A DNA stretch of 64,000 bases from JADCGM01 sp943368345. GTDB lineage: Bacteria > Pseudomonadota > Alphaproteobacteria > Sphingomonadales > Sphingomonadaceae. Where the stretch lies: positions 1 to 64,000 of the forward strand of contig CALRKY020000014.1 of assembly GCA_943368345.1 (NCBI GenBank). The letters run 5' to 3'. Below, in pieces: positions 53,893 to 61,513 of the stretch. The notes beneath the pieces were generated by a model. It saw nothing but the letters and a program-made list of their open reading frames with translations, had not been told where the DNA came from and made no database searches. Within the stretch, counting starts at the first letter, position 1, and each line of letters begins with the position of its first letter. The position numbers and the translations under genes were made by a program.

Positions 53893-54542
53893 TGGCAAAG
53901 GCCTTTACCAAGCGCGAGGCCGACGCCTTTTTTGCGACGCTTTCCGCCCTGAATCCGGAACCCCGGACTGAACTCGCCTATGTCAACGCCTACACCCTGC
54001 TGGTCGCGGTCGCGCTGTCGGCGCAATCAACCGATGTCGGGGTCAACAAGGCGACGGCCAAACTGTTTGCCGAGGTGCAAACCCCGGAGGCGATGATCGA
54101 ACTGGGCGAGGCTGGCCTCCGGCAGCATATCCGCACCATCGGGCTGTTCAACACGAAGGCGAAGAATGTCATCGCGCTGAGCGAGGCGCTGGTGGCGAAA
54201 CATGGTGGACAGGTACCCCAGGACCGCGACTCACTGGAGGCATTGCCGGGGGTAGGCCGCAAGACAGCGAACGTGGTGCTGAATGTCGCCTTCGGGCAGG
54301 AAACGATGGCGGTCGACACCCATATTTTCCGGGTCGGCAACCGAACCGGGATGGCTCCGGGCAAAACCCCGCGCGCGGTTGAGGACGGGCTGGTGAAGAT
54401 CATCCCGGCACCGTGGCGGCGCGATGCGCACAATTGGTTGATTTTGCTCGGCCGCTACACCTGTTTGGCGCGGACACCGCGCTGCTTTGCCTGCCCGGTC
54501 GCCGACCTGTGCCGGTTCAAGGAAAAGACGCTGGGGCCTTAG
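53892..54542 (+). CDS. nth: Endonuclease III
   Basis: DNA glycosylase/AP lyase of 216 residues that removes oxidised pyrimidines. It has the helix-hairpin-helix LEALPGVGRKTANVVLNVAFG with the catalytic Lys, catalytic Asp in VDTHIFRVGNRTG, and the 4Fe-4S cluster cysteines in CLARTPRCFACPVADLC. It starts with GTG at 53892 and is coupled to dapB. Confidence 0.96.
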   Translation: MAKAFTKREADAFFATLSALNPEPRTELAYVNAYTLLVAVALSAQSTDVGVNKATAKLFAEVQTPEAMIELGEAGLRQHIRTIGLFNTKAKNVIALSEALVAKHGGQVPQDRDSLEALPGVGRKTANVVLNVAFGQETMAVDTHIFRVGNRTGMAPGKTPRAVEDGLVKIIPAPWRRDAHNWLILLGRYTCLARTPRCFACPVADLCRFKEKTLGP

Positions 54543-54657
54543 CAGTTCAGCCACCGTTCAGCCGTGATGCAATAGTCAGAAACTCCCCCCTGTACCCTGA
54601 CGTTGCGTTGCGTACCCTTTCCCTCCAAAGTTGCGGAGGCGTTTTGGGAGAAGTCTG

Positions 54658-55044
54658 ATGCAGAAGCTGATTGCCACCGCTGGCCTGATCCTGTTGGCAT
54701 CCTGTGCCCCGGCAACCGCCCCGACGACGGTTGCGGCGGCCCCTGCATCCCCGGTCCCCGCCGTTGCTGCCCGTAGCTGCGTATCGCTGACTTCGATCAG
54801 CGAGGCGCGGGTCATCGATGACCGCACGATTGATTTTCACATGCGGGACGGCACCGTGCTGAAAAACACCCTGCCCCACAGCTGCCCGTCGCTCGGCTTT
54901 GAAAAGGCGTTCACCTACGCCACGTCGCTCAGCCAACTATGCTCGGTCGACATTATCAGCGTCATTCAACAGGGCGGCGGCCCCCGGATTGGCGCAAGCT
55001 GCGGCCTTGGCACCTTCGTCCCAACCGCAGTGGCGGCACGCTAA
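54658..55044 (+). CDS. Lipoprotein, DUF6491-like
   Basis: Protein of 128 residues. Lipoprotein signal with Cys in ILLASCAPA, then an Ala/Pro/Thr-rich linker of about 25 residues. The globular part is RSCVSLTSISEARVIDDRTIDFHMRDG, with NTLPHSCPSLGFEKAFTYATSLSQLCSVDII, matching the DUF6491 type of small envelope proteins. Four or more cysteines may form disulfides. The ATG at 54658 is preferred to an upstream start. Function unknown. Confidence 0.78.
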   Translation: MQKLIATAGLILLASCAPATAPTTVAAAPASPVPAVAARSCVSLTSISEARVIDDRTIDFHMRDGTVLKNTLPHSCPSLGFEKAFTYATSLSQLCSVDIISVIQQGGGPRIGASCGLGTFVPTAVAAR

Positions 55045-55134
55045 CCTGAAATTCCCTGCTGGCAACTGGCGGAACCGGCGCTAGACTACCCCTTCAATCG
55101 GCGCACAAGACCGAGCGAGCAAGGGGGAGAGGCC

Positions 55135-55494
55135 ATGGCTTTGCCAGGCGCAGGCGATCCAGCTGCCATGTTCCGCGACATGTTGGGGCAATGGGAGAAA
55201 ATATCGAACGAATGGGGCAGTCAGCTGCTGCAATCGAGCGAGTTTTCCAAATCCATGCAGGGCGTGACCGCGCTGTCGCTACAATTGCAGCAGGGCAGCC
55301 AGGAAAATATGCAAAAGGTGCTGACCGCCGCCAACCTGCCGAGCCGCTCCGACATATTGGAACTTGGTGCCCAGGTCCGGGGCGTGGAGGACCGGCTGGC
55401 ACGAATTGAGGCGGCGCTGGCCGGGATCGGCGCAACCGCTCCGGTGCCCGAACGGCCGAAACCGGCGCGCACCCGCAAGCCCGGGGCCAAATGA
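55135..55494 (+). CDS. Small PhaE-like subunit of PHA synthase
   Basis: Protein of 119 residues, mostly helical, located 4 nt (overlapping) before phaC. MFRDMLGQWEKISNEWGSQLLQS and NMQKVLTAANLPSRSDILELGAQVRGVEDRLARIEAAL match the C-terminal part of PhaE (NLPTRS...EL...LE). The tail is Lys/Pro-rich. Class III PhaE is about 350 residues and class IV PhaR about 200, so this is an unusually small partner. It would bind PhaC at the granule surface. Phasin-like is the alternative. Confidence 0.72.
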   Translation: MALPGAGDPAAMFRDMLGQWEKISNEWGSQLLQSSEFSKSMQGVTALSLQLQQGSQENMQKVLTAANLPSRSDILELGAQVRGVEDRLARIEAALAGIGATAPVPERPKPARTRKPGAK

Positions 55495-56561
55495 CCGCGA
55501 CGGCGGCAGACCCAACGGCGCAGATGCAGGCGCTTGTTGAGCAGGCGATCCAGCGCAACATCAAGGGGCTGGAATATTTCGCCTCTCCCGCGCCGCCATC
55601 CGGAGCGTCACCAAAGGACCTGCTGGTATCCCGGGGGACGATGAACCTGTGGCATTACCGGGCCCAGGCCGATGAGGTTTACCGGGTGCCGATCCTGCTG
55701 GTGATGGCGACGACCAACCGGGGCTATATTTTCGACATGGCACCGGGGCAGAGCTTCGCCGAGTTCCTGCTCAAGGCGGGGTATGACGTGTTCATGCTCG
55801 ATTGGAACGCTCCGCGCAGCGATGAACGGCATTTGGCGTTCGAGGATTATGTCCTCGACTTCATTCCCGACAGTTTGGCGCGCATCGCCGCCGAAACCGG
55901 TGAGAGCGAGGTCAGCATCGTCGGCTACTGCATGGGCGGTGTGCTGTCGACGCTCTACGCCGCGCTGCATCCGGATGGCCCGCTGAAAAATCTGGTCACG
56001 TTCACCACGCCGATTGATTTTTCGCAGATGGGGCTGTTCGCTGCCTGGTCGGACGAGGCGCATTTCGATGTCGACCGGCTGGTCGATACCCTCGGCAATA
56101 TACCGCCCGACATGCTGTTCAGCGCCTTTGATGCCCTGCGTCCGGCCTCCCGGCTCGTCGGCAATATCCGGCTATGGGATAATATGTGGAATGATGAATA
56201 TGTGAAATCCTTCCGGATGTTCGACCGCTGGTCAACCGACATGCTGCCGCTCGCCGGGGAATATTTCCGCCAGACCACCAAGGAATTGATGTGGAAAAAT
56301 GGACTGGTCAACGGCGGCTTCCGCATCGGCGGACGGGAGGTCGATATCCGCAACATCAGGGTGCCGCTGCTGCATGTCGTTGCCGAACATGACCATATCG
56401 TGCCCTATGCTGCCTCCGCGCCACTGATTGCGCTGGCTGGATCCGCCGACAAGGAAGAGGTGGTGCTGAAAGGCGGCCATGTCAGCCTGGTCGCCGGGGC
56501 GAACGCGCAGAAGCGGCTTTGGCCGCGCCTAGATCTCTGGCTTCAGGAGCGGTCCTTGTGA
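55491..56561 (+). CDS. phaC: Polyhydroxyalkanoate synthase, class III/IV type
   Basis: Protein of 356 residues, the size of class III/IV PhaC rather than the 550-600 of class I/II. The lipase-box nucleophile is Cys147 in GYCMGG, with Asp301 (EHDHIVPY) and His330 (GGHVSLVAG). It polymerises 3-hydroxyacyl-CoA into PHA granules. The ATG overlaps the partner-gene stop by 4 nt, and its own stop overlaps the acetyltransferase GTG. The phasin and hydrolases nearby support a PHA role. Confidence 0.92.
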   Translation: MTATAADPTAQMQALVEQAIQRNIKGLEYFASPAPPSGASPKDLLVSRGTMNLWHYRAQADEVYRVPILLVMATTNRGYIFDMAPGQSFAEFLLKAGYDVFMLDWNAPRSDERHLAFEDYVLDFIPDSLARIAAETGESEVSIVGYCMGGVLSTLYAALHPDGPLKNLVTFTTPIDFSQMGLFAAWSDEAHFDVDRLVDTLGNIPPDMLFSAFDALRPASRLVGNIRLWDNMWNDEYVKSFRMFDRWSTDMLPLAGEYFRQTTKELMWKNGLVNGGFRIGGREVDIRNIRVPLLHVVAEHDHIVPYAASAPLIALAGSADKEEVVLKGGHVSLVAGANAQKRLWPRLDLWLQERSL

Positions 56562-57133
56562 GTGAAACGACGGTGCGGTTGAAAGACCGCGACATTCAGT
56601 TGCGCGCCTTTGCCCCGGGGGATGCGGCGGCAATGCTGGCCTTTGCCCGGTCGCTACCGGAACATGATCTGCTGTTCCTCAGCCGCGATATCACCCACCC
56701 GAAGGTGGTTGCAGCCTGGCTGGCACAGGTTGCTGACGGCCAGATTCACAGCGTGGTGGCGGTTGAAGGGGATGCCATCATTGGCTGCACGGCAGTGGTC
56801 CGGGACGAGCTCGGCTGGTCGCCACATGTCGGCGAAATGCGGGTGCTGCTCGCGGTGGCGGCGCGGGGGTCGGGCCTCGGGCGGGTGCTGGCGCAGGCAG
56901 CGTTCGGCACAGCGATCAGCCTTGGCCTCGAAAAACTGACGGCGCAGATGACAATTGATCAGGCTGGTGCCATCGGCCTGTTCGAAGAGCTGGGCTTTCG
57001 CGGCGAGGCGCTGCTGAAAGATCATGTCAGGGGCCGCGACGGGCGGACCTATGACATTGCGGTGCTCAGCTGTGATGTTGCGCGTGCTGCAAGCCAGCGT
57101 GCAGCATTGGGACTGACAGACGGAGCAGCTTGA
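56558..57133 (+). CDS. GNAT-family N-acetyltransferase
   Basis: Protein of 191 residues with GNAT motif A (EMRVLLAVAARGSGLGRVLAQAAFG) and motif B-like IDQAGAIGLFEELGFRGEALL. It starts with GTG at 56558, whose bases overlap the phaC stop, with AGGAG 8 nt upstream. The acceptor is unknown. Its coupling to phaC suggests a role in PHA metabolism or modification of a granule protein, but that is inference. Confidence 0.82.
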   Translation: MSETTVRLKDRDIQLRAFAPGDAAAMLAFARSLPEHDLLFLSRDITHPKVVAAWLAQVADGQIHSVVAVEGDAIIGCTAVVRDELGWSPHVGEMRVLLAVAARGSGLGRVLAQAAFGTAISLGLEKLTAQMTIDQAGAIGLFEELGFRGEALLKDHVRGRDGRTYDIAVLSCDVARAASQRAALGLTDGAA

Positions 57134-57155
57134 CAGCGATTCACAAACACTATTG

Positions 57156-57169
57156 CATGTTGCAGCGCA
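57156..57169. promoter_or_regulatory. TGC-rich motif upstream of the alpha/beta hydrolase
   Basis: CATGTTGCAGCGCA lies 17 bases before the hydrolase start. A near-identical CATGTTGCGGTGCA lies upstream of the WS/DGAT operon at 60769. TGC-rich sites of this kind are bound by PhaR-type repressors of PHA genes; the assignment here is inference. Confidence 0.45.
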
Positions 57170-57186
57170 CCATGACGGAGACCAAA

Positions 57187-57969
57187 ATGCAGTCACCTAC
57201 CGCCACTCGCCCCCCGCTCGGCCTCGCGTTTATTGAGTTAAATCGGGCGCTTCTGGAACTCGCGACGCTGCCGATTGCTGCACCTTTGCTGCGCAAGGCC
57301 GCGCGAGGCGATGGTCATTCGGTGTTGGTGATGCCGGGGTTTACCGCCAGCGACCGGTCAACCGGCATCCTGCGCCGCTATCTCGATGATCTGGGGTATG
57401 ACACGCACGCTTGGGAGTTGGGCCGCAATCTCGGACCGCGCGCTATTGGCCACAAGGGCGAGAAGCTGATTGAGCGGCTGGCCGCCATCCACGCCCTGTC
57501 CGGCAAGAAGGTCAGTTTGGTCGGCTGGAGCCTTGGCGGCGTGATGGCGCGGCAATTGTCCCGGCGCCTGCCTGATGCAGTGCGGCAGGTGATTTCGCTC
57601 GGCAGTCCATTCGCGGGCGATCCGCGCACCAGCAACGTCTGGCGGGTTTATGAACAGGTCGCCGGACAGCGGATCGACAGCGAGGATATCCAGAGCCAGT
57701 TGCGCGAAAGCCGCGAGGCTCCGCCGGTGCCTTCGACCGCTATCTACACCAAGACCGACGGCATAGTCGCGTGGCGCAGCTGCACCGAGCCGCATACGGC
57801 GACCACCGACAATATCGAAGTGCTGGGCAGCCACTGTGGCCTCGGCATCAACCCGGCGGTTCTGTACGCAATCGCCGACCGGTTGGCCCAAACCGAAGAC
57901 GGATGGGCCCCCTTCGAACGTACCGGCTGGCGCGCGGCGGTCTATCCGTCGTCAGGCGCCGTGCACTGA
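57187..57969 (+). CDS. Alpha/beta hydrolase (lipase-like)
   Basis: Protein of 260 residues. Nucleophile Ser lies in LVGWSLGGVMARQL. VLVMPGFTASDRSTGILRRYLDDLGYDTHAWELGRNLGP is the typical oxyanion/lid region of lipase-like hydrolases. The Asp (IYTKTDGIVAWRS) and His (VLGSHCGLGINPA) are visible. The ATG at 57187 is chosen for GGAG 7 nt upstream; earlier starts overlap the acetyltransferase. It may act on PHA or lipids in the storage-lipid cluster. Confidence 0.83.
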   Translation: MQSPTATRPPLGLAFIELNRALLELATLPIAAPLLRKAARGDGHSVLVMPGFTASDRSTGILRRYLDDLGYDTHAWELGRNLGPRAIGHKGEKLIERLAAIHALSGKKVSLVGWSLGGVMARQLSRRLPDAVRQVISLGSPFAGDPRTSNVWRVYEQVAGQRIDSEDIQSQLRESREAPPVPSTAIYTKTDGIVAWRSCTEPHTATTDNIEVLGSHCGLGINPAVLYAIADRLAQTEDGWAPFERTGWRAAVYPSSGAVH

Positions 57970-57974
57970 CTAAT

Positions 57975-57998
57975 CTCTCTCCCCTAGCGGGGAGAGAG
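57975..57998. terminator. Bidirectional terminator hairpin
   Basis: CTCTCTCCCC (57975-57984) and GGGGAGAGAG (57989-57998) are perfect complements with the 4-nt loop TAGC. The hairpin lies exactly between two convergent genes, whose stops are 6 and 8 bases away. No long T-tract follows on either side. Confidence 0.6.
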
Positions 57999-58005
57999 CG
58001 AAGAC

Positions 58006-58335
58006 TTAGTCCTTCTTGCCCATCATCGGGGCAACGGCTTCGCGGCCGAAGCGGGCGATGAGTTCGCCAAGTTCCTTGACTTGTTCCATGCCGCGGGTCC
58101 CCTGGGCACGGATGAAATCGGCCTGAACCTGCATGACTTCGTTGAGGTTCTTCGCCTGGGCGGCGGCGCGCAGGGCGTTGAACGCTTCGCGGGCATTGGC
58201 TTCGGCATGGTTGATCACGGTGACATTCAGCGACTGGCTGTTTTCCGCGGCCTTGGCGCCGGCAGCCTTCAGCGATTCGCCGGCGTTCTTCAGCGGTTCC
58301 GCCATCCGGTCAGCGAAATTCTTGGCATCGGTCAT
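58006..58335 (-). CDS. Phasin-family protein
   Basis: Protein of 109 residues, helical and amphipathic, with the phasin pattern FADRMAEPLKNAGESLKAAG...NVTVINHAEANAREAFNALRAAAQAKNLNEVMQVQADFIRAQ. Phasins coat PHA granules and stabilise them. The ATG at 58333-58335 follows AAGGAG by 6 nt. It is the last gene of the WS/DGAT-hydrolase-phasin group. Confidence 0.88.
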   Translation of the reverse strand: MTDAKNFADRMAEPLKNAGESLKAAGAKAAENSQSLNVTVINHAEANAREAFNALRAAAQAKNLNEVMQVQADFIRAQGTRGMEQVKELGELIARFGREAVAPMMGKKD

Positions 58336-58352
58336 GATAGTCTCCTTGGTGA

Positions 58353-59237
58353 TCAATGGGCGGCGTGGGCTGCGATTAGGTCAACAACCTTTGGCAGCGC
58401 GTGAGCGGGCAGATCGTGCGCCATATTGTCTATTATTTCCAGTCTTGCTCCGGGAATGCGGCGGGCGGTATCGGCGCCGCCCTCCGGCGGCACCAATTGG
58501 TCGATGCTGCCGTGGATGACCAGCGTCCGCGCTTTGATGTTGGGTAGATCGGCGATACGGCTGCCGCTGGCGATGATGGCGGCAAGCTGGCGCTGGACGC
58601 CTGCCGGGGCATAGCTGCGGCGGTAGGCGCGGGTGATCAACTCCCGGCGGGCAACCGGATCACCGCCGGGGGACCCGATCAGGCCGTACATCGCCACACC
58701 GGCATCGATCAGTGCCGCTTCATCGCCTGTTTTCGGGCGCGGGCGGATTAACGCCCTGCGCAATTCGGTGGAGGCCTGTGGCAAGCCACGCGCGCCGCTG
58801 GTCGACATGATCGAGGTCAATGTCAGCACCCGGTCGGGGTAGCGTGCGGCAACCAGCTGGGCGATCATCCCGCCCATTGATGCACCTACGATATGTGCCC
58901 GTTCGATGCTGAGCGCATCCATGAAGGATACGGTGTCCTGCGCCATGTCCGCCAGTTTATACGGCACACCGGTCGGTAGCCGTAGCGCCGCCTTTGCCAT
59001 CACCCACAGCGGATTTGGCGGCCGGACATGATCGAACTTGGTCGACAGGCCGATATCGCGGTTGTCAAACCGGATGACCCGGAAGCCTTTGGCGACCAGC
59101 GCATCAACCATCACCTCCGGCCAGAAAATCAGCTGCGCGCCAAGACCCATGACCAGCAGGATCACCGGTCCCTCGGCAGGTCCCCGATCATCATAGGCCA
59201 GGGTCACGCCATTTGCCTGAACCATGGCGCTGGTCAT
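58353..59237 (-). CDS. Alpha/beta hydrolase
   Basis: Protein of 294 residues. The oxyanion motif MGLGAQLIFWP comes early, nucleophile Ser in GASMGGMIAQLVAARYP, Asp in HGSIDQLVPPEGG, and His in NMAHDLPAHALP. The RFDNRDIGLSTKFDH block is typical of esterases/haloperoxidase-like hydrolases. Its ATG overlaps the WS/DGAT stop (4 nt). It may release fatty acids from stored lipid (inference). Confidence 0.85.
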   Translation of the reverse strand: MTSAMVQANGVTLAYDDRGPAEGPVILLVMGLGAQLIFWPEVMVDALVAKGFRVIRFDNRDIGLSTKFDHVRPPNPLWVMAKAALRLPTGVPYKLADMAQDTVSFMDALSIERAHIVGASMGGMIAQLVAARYPDRVLTLTSIMSTSGARGLPQASTELRRALIRPRPKTGDEAALIDAGVAMYGLIGSPGGDPVARRELITRAYRRSYAPAGVQRQLAAIIASGSRIADLPNIKARTLVIHGSIDQLVPPEGGADTARRIPGARLEIIDNMAHDLPAHALPKVVDLIAAHAAH

Positions 59238-60727
59238 GCTGCGACGGCTTTGCGTTTTGCTGCAGGCTTTGCTGCGGCCTTTTTGGTTGGCGCTGCGGCC
59301 GGTGTGGCCACAGGTCCGGCTTTTGCGGCAGCAAGCAGCGCGTCAAATGACGACTGCAAACACTCGGCGTAGAAGGACGGGTCCGGGATCATCGCGCGGT
59401 CGGAGGTGAAGGAGATCGCGATGTTGTCGCCGTAGCTGTAGACCGGATGGATCAACCCCATGCCATCAAGGATCGGGCCGGTGCCGATCTGGCTGACCAT
59501 CTTGGCACCTGCCATGTAGATTGGCTGACGGGGGCCAGGGACGTTGGTGACGACGCAGTTGAACACCGGATTGATCCGGTTGGCAAGGCCAAGCCCGGTG
59601 TAGAGCCGCGCACCCAGTCCAGCGAGCGCCGCCGGCATGAACTGGCTATACTCGGTCAGGGTCCGTGCGCCGACCGCATTGGTCAGTGCCTTGGAATTGA
59701 TCGTTCCTTCATGGACGGACTTCAACCGCTCGACCGGATCGGCGATGTGCGTGCCAAGCTGGACGACCATAGCCGACACCAGATTGCCGAGCGCGCCCTT
59801 TTCCCCTTCGGCCCGGACCGAGATGGGGGCCATTGCGGTCATCGATTCGGTGGGCAATTCACCCTTGGCTTCGAGATAGGCGCGCAGTCCGCCACCGACG
59901 ATGGTCAGCATGACGTCGTTGACGGTCGGACCAGGAATCGCAGCCCGGATGGCCTTGACGTCCGCCATGCTGAAGGTGCGACCTTCGATGACGCGATGCG
60001 GCCCGACGCTGCCGTTGAAACGGGTCCGGGGTGGACGGAACCCGGCGGTCGACAATTCGCCCTTGCCGAGGCCAGCGCCCAACCGAGCGAGGCCCGGAAC
60101 CGACTGTGCCATCACCTGGGCGAGCCGGAACGGTTGACGCAGATTGTTGATATAGCCCCGGAACAGCAACTCGCCGAACCCGGGCTTTTTCTCCGGCTTC
60201 CAGGTATCGACGGGTGGCGGTGCCGGTTCCGGCTCCAGGCTGTGGATCGCCGAGGTCATGTCGACGCCCGACATGCCGTCGATGGCGGCGTGATGAACCT
60301 TTGACAGCAGGGCAAAACAACCCTTGGGCAGCCCCGGAATATTGTCGAGCCCTTCGATGACGGTGAATTCCCAGAGCGGCTTGGTCATATCCATCGGGCG
60401 GGAGTGGAGGCGCGCCGCCTGAATGCACAGCTGCCGCCAGTCACCGGGGGCCGGCAAGGCGATATGACGGGTGTGGAATTCAATATCGAAATCAGCATCT
60501 TCGACCCAATAAGGATGGTCAAGATTGCCGGGAACATGCACCAGTTTCTGCCGGAATGCCCGTGCGCCACCAAGGCGCGCCTCGACATGGGCGAGAATAT
60601 CCTTGAAGCGGACAAACCCGCCCGGCGCGGTCGACGGATCGTAGATCGCCAACGAGCCAATGTGCATCGGCGAGTTGCGGGTTTCGAAATAGACGAACGA
60701 CGCGTCCTGACCACTCAATTGCTGCAT
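59234..60727 (-). CDS. Wax ester synthase / diacylglycerol acyltransferase (WS/DGAT family)
   Basis: Protein of 497 residues with the acyltransferase motif HHxxxDG (H145-G151, VHHAAIDGMSG), and MTAMAPISVRAEGEKGALGNLVSAMVVQL and CVVTNVPGPRQPIYMAG later in the chain. It makes wax esters or triacylglycerol from acyl-CoA. The last 30 residues are an Ala/Lys/Pro-rich, histone-H1-like tail (KKAAAKPAAKRKAVAA), unusual for the family. The operon it heads also encodes a hydrolase and a phasin. Confidence 0.92.
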   Translation of the reverse strand: MQQLSGQDASFVYFETRNSPMHIGSLAIYDPSTAPGGFVRFKDILAHVEARLGGARAFRQKLVHVPGNLDHPYWVEDADFDIEFHTRHIALPAPGDWRQLCIQAARLHSRPMDMTKPLWEFTVIEGLDNIPGLPKGCFALLSKVHHAAIDGMSGVDMTSAIHSLEPEPAPPPVDTWKPEKKPGFGELLFRGYINNLRQPFRLAQVMAQSVPGLARLGAGLGKGELSTAGFRPPRTRFNGSVGPHRVIEGRTFSMADVKAIRAAIPGPTVNDVMLTIVGGGLRAYLEAKGELPTESMTAMAPISVRAEGEKGALGNLVSAMVVQLGTHIADPVERLKSVHEGTINSKALTNAVGARTLTEYSQFMPAALAGLGARLYTGLGLANRINPVFNCVVTNVPGPRQPIYMAGAKMVSQIGTGPILDGMGLIHPVYSYGDNIAISFTSDRAMIPDPSFYAECLQSSFDALLAAAKAGPVATPAAAPTKKAAAKPAAKRKAVAA

Positions 60728-60768
60728 GATCGACTCTCCCCAGTGCGTGCCGGTTCCGGCTAGCTATT

Positions 60769-60782
60769 CATGTTGCGGTGCA
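60769..60782. promoter_or_regulatory. TGC-rich motif upstream of the WS/DGAT operon
   Basis: CATGTTGCGGTGCA lies 42 bases before the WS/DGAT start. It matches the motif upstream of the alpha/beta hydrolase at 57156-57169 at 12 of 14 positions, supporting one shared regulator. Confidence 0.45.
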
Positions 60783-60812
60783 GCATAATTGTGGATGAGT
60801 CAAGGGCAGGCG

Positions 60813-61220
60813 TCAATCCAATGACGGGCCGGGCGCGGGCAATACCGACAGGATATCGGTCTGCGAAAAGTCGTTGCCAATGAACAGAAGTGGACAGGCG
60901 AGGCGGCTGGCCAGCGCATAGGCAAAACAATCGCCAAAGTTTAGACAATAGTCGGGACTGCCACGGCCCCAGCGCCGGAACACACTGCCGACACGGCGGG
61001 CCTCCGCTTCATCGACCGGGACGACCTCGAGCGGCAGGCTGTCCATCAGGTCTTCGAGCATATCGAGGCCGTTGTTCCGACCGGCAACAATGTAGGTTTC
61101 GGACAAGGTGCCTGCCGAGATCATCACAGACTCAGCGTCATCCAGCGCGGTCGCACATTGAACCGCCAACGGTTCGCGCCGAATGATTGCGATCAGCGCC
61201 GACGTATCGACGACGATCAA
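60813..61220 (-). CDS. PIN-domain ribonuclease toxin (VapC family)
   Basis: Protein of 135 residues with PIN acidic residues in order: Asp in MIVVDTSALIAII, Glu in TLSETYIVAG, Asp in FGDCFAYALA, Asp in GNDFSQTDI. VapC toxins cleave RNA, often tRNA or rRNA, until bound by their antitoxin. The start overlaps the antitoxin stop by 4 nt. No family-specific substrate can be given. Confidence 0.92.
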   Translation of the reverse strand: MIVVDTSALIAIIRREPLAVQCATALDDAESVMISAGTLSETYIVAGRNNGLDMLEDLMDSLPLEVVPVDEAEARRVGSVFRRWGRGSPDYCLNFGDCFAYALASRLACPLLFIGNDFSQTDILSVLPAPGPSLD

Positions 61221-61477
61221 TTCGGCAATCCGTCCCAGCCGTACAAACTGTCTTGCGCTTCTGCGGCCTCGCAGCCTTTGCCGATGCCCCGTCGCTCTGC
61301 TTCGGCCATGATGGCGAGAATTCGTGCGAGGCGTTGTCCCCTTGGCAAGCCGCGCCGCACGGAGGTCAGCCGGGCTTTGGGTTCGCCATGCCGGGTCAGA
61401 AGCACATCTTCCCCAGACTCAGCACGGCGAACCAGTTCGCTGAGTTGCGCTTTGGCTTCAGATACCGCGATATCCAT
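61217..61477 (-). CDS. Antitoxin of the PIN toxin (Phd/YefM-like)
   Basis: Protein of 86 residues. The N-terminus has the Phd/YefM fold (MDIAVSEAKAQLSELVRRAESGEDVLLTRHGEPKARLTSV), which binds DNA as a dimer. The C-terminal part is the toxin-binding region. A perfect palindrome lies 10 bases upstream, a likely autoregulation site. The gene precedes its toxin by the 4-nt overlap typical of vapBC pairs. Confidence 0.88.
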   Translation of the reverse strand: MDIAVSEAKAQLSELVRRAESGEDVLLTRHGEPKARLTSVRRGLPRGQRLARILAIMAEAERRGIGKGCEAAEAQDSLYGWDGLPN

Positions 61478-61486
61478 TCAGAATAT

Positions 61487-61507
61487 TTGGACCAATTGTT
61501 GGTCCAA
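61487..61507. promoter_or_regulatory. Operator palindrome of the toxin-antitoxin operon
   Basis: TTGGACCAA (61487-61495) and TTGGTCCAA (61499-61507) are perfect 9-bp inverted repeats with a 3-nt spacer. They lie 10 bases upstream of the antitoxin start and just after the P450 gene stop. Likely bound by the antitoxin dimer. Confidence 0.7.
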
Positions 61508-61513
61508 GTCAAA

